This document shows, in pieces, positions 8,538 through 12,605 of a stretch of DNA of 12,605 bases (position 1 is its first letter; each line of letters begins with the position of its first letter). Location of the stretch: assembly GCA_022704725.1 (NCBI GenBank), contig JAKJFV010000017.1, positions 1 through 12,605 on the forward strand. Reading direction: 5' to 3'. Under the pieces are notes generated by a model. The model was not told the origin of the DNA, did not search any database, and saw nothing but the letters and a program-made list of their open reading frames with translations. This stretch comes from Spirochaetota bacterium. GTDB taxonomy: Bacteria > Spirochaetota > Spirochaetia > Treponematales > Treponemataceae. A program made the translations under genes and the position numbers.

Positions 8538-8607
8538 ACTTCATATTAATTATATTTCTTTATATTACATATATTTATATTTTTAATGAAACCTATTCAA
8601 TTATATT

Positions 8608-8626
8608 AAGCTTAAAAAATAAGCAT
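8608..8626. promoter_or_regulatory. Candidate activator-binding dyad upstream of gltB, site 1
   Basis: The minus strand reads ATGCTTATTTTTTAAGCTT. It matches the plus-strand motif at 566-584 in 17 of 19 positions, both differences being A/T swaps. Its centre is about 106 bp upstream of the predicted gltB start, close to the 98 bp seen for asnB. It overlaps the 3' arm and T-run of the carB-dapF terminator, so part of the likeness could come from terminator composition. Confidence 0.42.
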
Positions 8627-8650
8627 AACCTGCGGTTATGCTTATTTTTT
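8614..8650 (-). terminator. Intrinsic terminator of the carB-dapF transcript
   Basis: A perfect 17-bp inverted repeat (8614-8630 with 8634-8650) has a three-base loop. The core AAGCATAACC/GGTTATGCTT is flanked by A6 on one side and T6 on the other. It begins 10 bases after the carB-dapF stop codon. The symmetry would let it work in both directions, but only the minus strand has a gene running into it. Confidence 0.88.
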
Positions 8651-8656
8651 GCTCAT
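8638..8656. promoter_or_regulatory. Possible second dyad upstream of gltB, degenerate
   Basis: The minus strand reads ATGAGCAAAAAATAAGCAT. Its 3' half AAGCAT matches the motif and its 5' half is imperfect. It starts exactly 30 bp upstream of the better copy, the same spacing as the pair near asnB. It lies largely in the terminator's 5' arm and the A-run before it, so chance resemblance is a real possibility. Confidence 0.2.
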
Positions 8657-8660
8657 TTGC

Positions 8661-9605
8661 CTAAATTTCAGCTAGACCGGTAAACGAAAGTTCGGCAGGT
8701 CCGGTCAAGTAAACTGTATCGCCGGTGTAGGAAACAACAAGTTCCCCTCCCCTTACCTTTACTGTGATATTCTCATTGAGCGGACAGTGTCCGTTTAATA
8801 CTGCTGCCGCTACTGCTGCACAGGCGCCGGTACCGCACGACAAAGTTTCACCATTGCCCCGTTCCCAAACCCTCATTTTAAGACAGTTTCTATTTACGAC
8901 CCTGACAAACTCGGTATTAATCCTTTTCGGAAATACTTTATGATTTTCAAAAAGCGGGCCTACGTGCGCTACATCAACCTTGTCTACAAAACCGCAGAAT
9001 ACTACACAATGAGGATTTCCAATAGAAAGAACAGTAACTTCATAATTGCTGTTGTTAACAGTAAGAGGTGTATTAATTATAGCTTCGCGGGGAAGTTTTT
9101 CTAACAGTATAGCGTCATTCGTTAAAATAGATTCTGAGTCAACTTTTACAGATGTAAGTTTTGCAGGTATTAGATTCGGTTCAAAAACCGGCTTGCCCAT
9201 ATCAACACATACCGATGACACCTTACCATTCCGTGTATACAATTTCATATTTCGAATTCCGGATTTAGTTTCTACCGTCAATAAAAGATCATTACCTTCA
9301 ACTTTATCAAGCTTATCTTTTATACCGTTAATATTTCCGTCATATAAATATTTTGCAGCACAGCGTATTGCATTTCCTGCCATTAAGCCCTCGGAGCCGT
9401 CTATGTTAAACAGTCTCATGTATGCATCTGCTTTTTCTGAACAGCCTATTATTACCAGAGAATCTGCACCAATGCTTTTTTTTCTGTCGCATAGACGAAC
9501 GGCAAGAGCTTCCGGGTTCGGTATATCCTGCTCCATTGCATTGCAGACTATAAAGTCATTTCCGGTAGTAACCATCTTTGCAAATGCAATAGTCCGCTTT
9601 GATTT
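8661..9605 (-). other. dapF: C-terminal DapF-like (diaminopimelate epimerase) domain of the CarB fusion
   Basis: This is the last 314 residues or so of the fusion protein, about the length of a whole DapF. DapF interconverts LL- and meso-diaminopimelate, for lysine and some peptidoglycans, using two cysteines. Family landmarks run in order: TGNDF near the start, RLFNIDGSE, SIGNPHC, RINTEFV, RVWERGNGET and SCGTGACAA. The second catalytic cysteine is present (visible residue 1257). The first is replaced: the usual CGN[GA]xRC reads AGNAIRC, with alanine (codon GCA, 9378-9380). The N-terminal motif is also unusual, MVTTGNDF rather than MHGxGNDF. The domain may be inactive, altered, or regulatory. 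No good ribosome binding site precedes the possible internal starts at 9641 or 9575, so it is probably made only as part of the fusion. Confidence 0.85.
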
Positions 9606-12605
9606 TAATAGTGCATTGGTATTAATAATCTCGCAGTTCATAGCAGTAAACTTGCTTAAAAGACTGTCGGCAATGGCATTTGCTGTATCAATAGAAGTGA
9701 GACACGGAATGTCCCTTTCAACAGATTTTCTGCGCAGTTTAACACTATCATTAGTCGGAAGTCTTCCTTTAGCAGAAGTAGATATAACATAATCAACCGT
9801 ACCGCTTTCTAAAAGGGTAAGAATATTTTCTTTAGGATTTTCATGTATTTTATCTACAATTGTTACTTCCATACCAAAATCTTCAATTATTTTTGCTGTT
9901 CCTTCTGTGGCATAGAGTTTAAAACCCATATTGTAGAATTTGCGGGCAAGATCCGGTATTTCAAACTGATCAGTTTTTCGTACTGTTATAAGAACGCCGC
10001 CGGATTTTTTCATTTTATATCCTGCAGCAATCAGACCCTTATACAGTGCTTCATCTATAGTCTGTGCTATACCAAGTACTTCCCCGGTAGATTTCATCTC
10101 CGGTCCTAAATGTGTATCTACATCACTGAGCTTTTCAAAACTGAAAACAGGAACCTTTACTGCTGTATAGGGAGGAGGAGGATACAGCCCTGTACCCCAG
10201 CCCATGTTTAAGAGCTTTTCACCAAGCATTGCACGGACAGCAAGTTCCACCATAGGAACTCCGGTTACCTTGCTTATGTACGGAATGGTTCTCGAAGAAC
10301 GAGGATTAACTTCTATAATATAAATTTCATTATTATAAATAAGGTACTGAATATTAACTAAACCCTTCGTTCCCAATGCCTTTGCAAGATTTCTTGACTG
10401 GACAATTATTTTTTCTATAAGAATATCGTTAAGGTTAAATGCCGGATACACCGCAATTGAATCGCCTGAATGTATGCCTGTTCTCTCTATATGCTCCATA
10501 ATTCCAGGTATTAAGATATCATCACCGTCGCAAATTGCATCAACTTCAATTTCTGTTCCCATAAGATACTTATCTATTAGTATCGGATTTTCAATATTCT
10601 GCGAAAGAATTATTCCCATGTATTCAGTAATATCGCTTTCATTAAAAGCGATGATCATGTTTTGCCCGCCCAATACATAGGAAGGTCTTATAAGAACAGG
10701 ATAGCCTATCAATTCAGCTGCCTTGAGCGCCTCTTTTTCTGTGAATACTGTTAAGCCCTGAGGGCGCTTTATGGAAAGCTTTTCCAATAATGCTTCAAAC
10801 CGGGACCGGTCTTCTGCGAGGTCTATTGAATCAGCGCTCGTTCCAAGTATTTTTACACCGCGTTCATCAAGGTATTTTGTAAGCTTTATTGCTGTCTGAC
10901 CGCCGAAGGCAGCAACTACGCCGTCGGGTTTTTCTGTTGCAATTACATCCATGACATCTTCACCGGTAAGCGGCTCAAAATAGAGCCTGTCAGCTGTATC
11001 AAAATCGGTAGAAACTGTCTCCGGATTATTGTTCATGATGATTACTTCATAACCGAGCTTTTTTAATGCCCAGACGCACTGAACAGAAGCATAATCAAAT
11101 TCTATGCCCTGTCCAATTCTAATAGGACCGGAGCCAAGAACAAGAATTCTTCCTTTTGCGCTCTTTGTATAATCAGGATCTTCAAGCACAGATGCTGCTT
11201 CATTTTCTCCGTCCCAGCCGCTGTAAAAATACGGAGTCTTTGCGCTGAACTCTCCGGCGCAGGTATCTACCATGCGGTAAGAGGCAGGAATGTGATCTGG
11301 TTTTATACCGCTCAGTTTTTCAATAACGGCGTCGGTAAATCCGTTGTGTTTTGCTTCAAGATAATCATCTTTAGAAAAAGAATCGGCACTGTTTTTCATA
11401 TTTCTCAATTTTTTTTCAACAGCTATGAGGTTAGTGAGCTTATGTAAAAACCACCGGTCAATTTTTGTTATATCAAAAATTTCATCAACGCTTAAGCCCC
11501 GTTTTAAAGCCTCATACACCGCAAAAATTCTTTGATCAGTACATTCTCCTACGCGCTGTTTAATTTTCTCATCGCTTTCTTTTTCAAAGGGAGGATAATT
11601 TAAAGTCTGCAGCGAAAGTTCAAGCCCGCGCACTGCCTTCATTAAGGCCTGTTCAAAGCTGGTACCAATTGCCATAACTTCGCCCGTAGCCTTCATCTGA
11701 GTACCAAGCTTTCGCTTAGCATACACAAATTTATCAAAAGGCCACTTTGGAAATTTGACAACGACATAATCAAGAACCGGTTCGAAACACGCCTTTGTTT
11801 TTTTTGTTACCGTATTCGGAATCTCATCAAGATTGTATCCTATTGCTATAAGCGCTGCAATTTTGGCAATGGGATAGCCTGTGGCTTTCGAAGCCAGGGC
11901 CGAAGATCGTGATACGCGCGGATTTACCTCTATAACCGCATATTCAAAACTGTCAGGATGCAGAGCAAACTGACAGTTACAGCCTCCTTCAATTTTTAAG
12001 GCCGATATTATATTAAGAGAAGCAGAACGTAGCATCTGATACTCTTTATCAGAGAGCGTTACAGTCGGTGCTATGACAATTGAGTCGCCTGTATGTACGC
12101 CGACCGGATCAAAGTTTTCCATAGAACACACAGTAATAACATTACCTGCTCCGTCCCGCATTACCTCAAACTCAATTTCTTTCCAGCCCGATATACATTT
12201 CTCAACTAGAATTTGGTGTATGGGAGAACGGTTTAGTCCGTTCATTGCTGTTTCTCTTAATTCTTCCTCGCTGTACGCAATGCCTCCGCCGGTACCGCCG
12301 AGAGTAAATGCGGGGCGTACAATAACGGGGTAATCTATTATCGCAGCAAACTCGAGTGCGCTTTCCAGATCGGTTACAACCTTGGAAGGAATGCAGGGTT
12401 CCCCTATTTCCATCATCGTGTCTTTAAATAACTGGCGGTCTTCAGCTTTATCAATTGTCTCGGGATTTGCACCAAGAAGTTTCACCTTATGCTGATCAAG
12501 GAAACCTTCTTTTGCCAGCTGCATAGATAAGGTTAATCCGGTTTGTCCGCCCAGTGTTGAAAGAAGACTATCCGGTTTTTCTTTCTCAATGATGCGTTTT
12601 ATTGT
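8661..12605 (-). CDS. carB: Carbamoyl-phosphate synthase large subunit fused to a DapF-like domain (N-terminus off window)
   Basis: 1314 residues are visible and the frame stays open to the right edge. By comparison with E. coli CarB, roughly 75-80 N-terminal residues are missing. CarB joins bicarbonate, ammonia from CarA-hydrolysed glutamine, and two ATP into carbamoyl phosphate for arginine and pyrimidine synthesis. Visible residue numbers: first ATP-grasp half with GGQTG (20-24), RPAFTLGGTGGG and ENFDPVGVHTGDS (to about 330); oligomerisation domain (about 350-460) with IDRWFL; second synthetase half (about 485-850) with GSGPIRIGQGIEFDY, RPSYVLGG and EHIERTGIHSGDS; MGS-like regulatory domain (about 870-985) with TSIDTANAI. 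An ordinary CarB stops there at about 1070 residues, but this one runs without a stop into a complete DapF-like domain. Any carA would lie upstream beyond the right edge. A strong terminator follows the TAG stop (8661-8663). Confidence 0.93.
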   Translation of the reverse strand, partial: TIKRIIEKEKPDSLLSTLGGQTGLTLSMQLAKEGFLDQHKVKLLGANPETIDKAEDRQLFKDTMMEIGEPCIPSKVVTDLESALEFAAIIDYPVIVRPAFTLGGTGGGIAYSEEELRETAMNGLNRSPIHQILVEKCISGWKEIEFEVMRDGAGNVITVCSMENFDPVGVHTGDSIVIAPTVTLSDKEYQMLRSASLNIISALKIEGGCNCQFALHPDSFEYAVIEVNPRVSRSSALASKATGYPIAKIAALIAIGYNLDEIPNTVTKKTKACFEPVLDYVVVKFPKWPFDKFVYAKRKLGTQMKATGEVMAIGTSFEQALMKAVRGLELSLQTLNYPPFEKESDEKIKQRVGECTDQRIFAVYEALKRGLSVDEIFDITKIDRWFLHKLTNLIAVEKKLRNMKNSADSFSKDDYLEAKHNGFTDAVIEKLSGIKPDHIPASYRMVDTCAGEFSAKTPYFYSGWDGENEAASVLEDPDYTKSAKGRILVLGSGPIRIGQGIEFDYASVQCVWALKKLGYEVIIMNNNPETVSTDFDTADRLYFEPLTGEDVMDVIATEKPDGVVAAFGGQTAIKLTKYLDERGVKILGTSADSIDLAEDRSRFEALLEKLSIKRPQGLTVFTEKEALKAAELIGYPVLIRPSYVLGGQNMIIAFNESDITEYMGIILSQNIENPILIDKYLMGTEIEVDAICDGDDILIPGIMEHIERTGIHSGDSIAVYPAFNLNDILIEKIIVQSRNLAKALGTKGLVNIQYLIYNNEIYIIEVNPRSSRTIPYISKVTGVPMVELAVRAMLGEKLLNMGWGTGLYPPPPYTAVKVPVFSFEKLSDVDTHLGPEMKSTGEVLGIAQTIDEALYKGLIAAGYKMKKSGGVLITVRKTDQFEIPDLARKFYNMGFKLYATEGTAKIIEDFGMEVTIVDKIHENPKENILTLLESGTVDYVISTSAKGRLPTNDSVKLRRKSVERDIPCLTSIDTANAIADSLLSKFTAMNCEIINTNALLKSKRTIAFAKMVTTGNDFIVCNAMEQDIPNPEALAVRLCDRKKSIGADSLVIIGCSEKADAYMRLFNIDGSEGLMAGNAIRCAAKYLYDGNINGIKDKLDKVEGNDLLLTVETKSGIRNMKLYTRNGKVSSVCVDMGKPVFEPNLIPAKLTSVKVDSESILTNDAILLEKLPREAIINTPLTVNNSNYEVTVLSIGNPHCVVFCGFVDKVDVAHVGPLFENHKVFPKRINTEFVRVVNRNCLKMRVWERGNGETLSCGTGACAAVAAAVLNGHCPLNENITVKVRGGELVVSYTGDTVYLTGPAELSFTGLAEI

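Noticed and set aside
8487..8660. A riboswitch or structured leader before gltB
   Set aside because: The predicted leader is only about 25 bases and the one strong hairpin is the upstream gene's terminator.
9573..9641. Separate translation of DapF from an internal ATG (9641 or 9575)
   Set aside because: Neither ATG has a good ribosome binding site at the right distance and there is no stop before them. A fusion is the simpler reading.
9046..9792. A 248-codon plus-strand open frame opposite the DapF domain
   Set aside because: It is antisense to a strongly conserved coding region, has no recognisable motif, and no clear ribosome binding site. It is a shadow of the real gene.
1..12605. CRISPR arrays, insertion sequences, tRNA or rRNA genes, phage or defence genes
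   Set aside because: No repeat-spacer pattern, transposase, inverted-repeat ends or RNA gene was seen. Nearly all of the window is metabolic or regulatory coding sequence.

Overview
The window looks like part of a bacterial chromosome of moderate, somewhat AT-rich base composition. It is organised around glutamine-dependent nitrogen assimilation. My best guess at the host is an anaerobic spirochaete of the Treponema type. That rests only on the general look of the proteins and the presence of a sigma-54 system; a clostridial relative is not excluded.

Layout, left to right. Positions 1-449 (minus) hold the N-terminal third of asparagine synthetase AsnB, cut by the window edge. Positions 450-654 are a divergent control region with a near-consensus sigma-54 promoter facing asnB and two related dyad motifs 30 bp apart. 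Positions 655-2718 (plus) encode a NifA-like sigma-54 activator (GAF-GAF-AAA+-Fis HTH). It converges on gltD and shares a two-way hairpin terminator with it. Positions 2736-3966 (minus) hold gltD, the glutamate synthase small subunit. It appears broken: about 70 residues are missing in the middle and the reading frame changes. Positions 3966-8486 (minus) encode an intact gltB, overlapping gltD by one base. Positions 8487-8660 hold a second, full-consensus sigma-54 promoter for gltBD, a motif like the one upstream of asnB, and the terminator of the next operon. Positions 8661-12605 (minus) encode a carbamoyl-phosphate synthase large subunit (CarB, N-terminus beyond the window) fused in frame to a DapF-like domain.

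How it fits together: AsnB, GltB and CarAB all draw on glutamine amide nitrogen. Both complete control regions in the window carry a -24/-12 promoter with a shared 19-bp dyad about 100 bp upstream of the predicted start. The only sigma-54 activator in the window lies beside them. The simplest reading is a small local regulon in which this activator drives asnB and gltBD. The activator's target and signal are inferences.

The main oddities are the shared upstream motif, the CarB-DapF fusion, the loss of the first catalytic cysteine in its DapF domain, and the internally deleted gltD.
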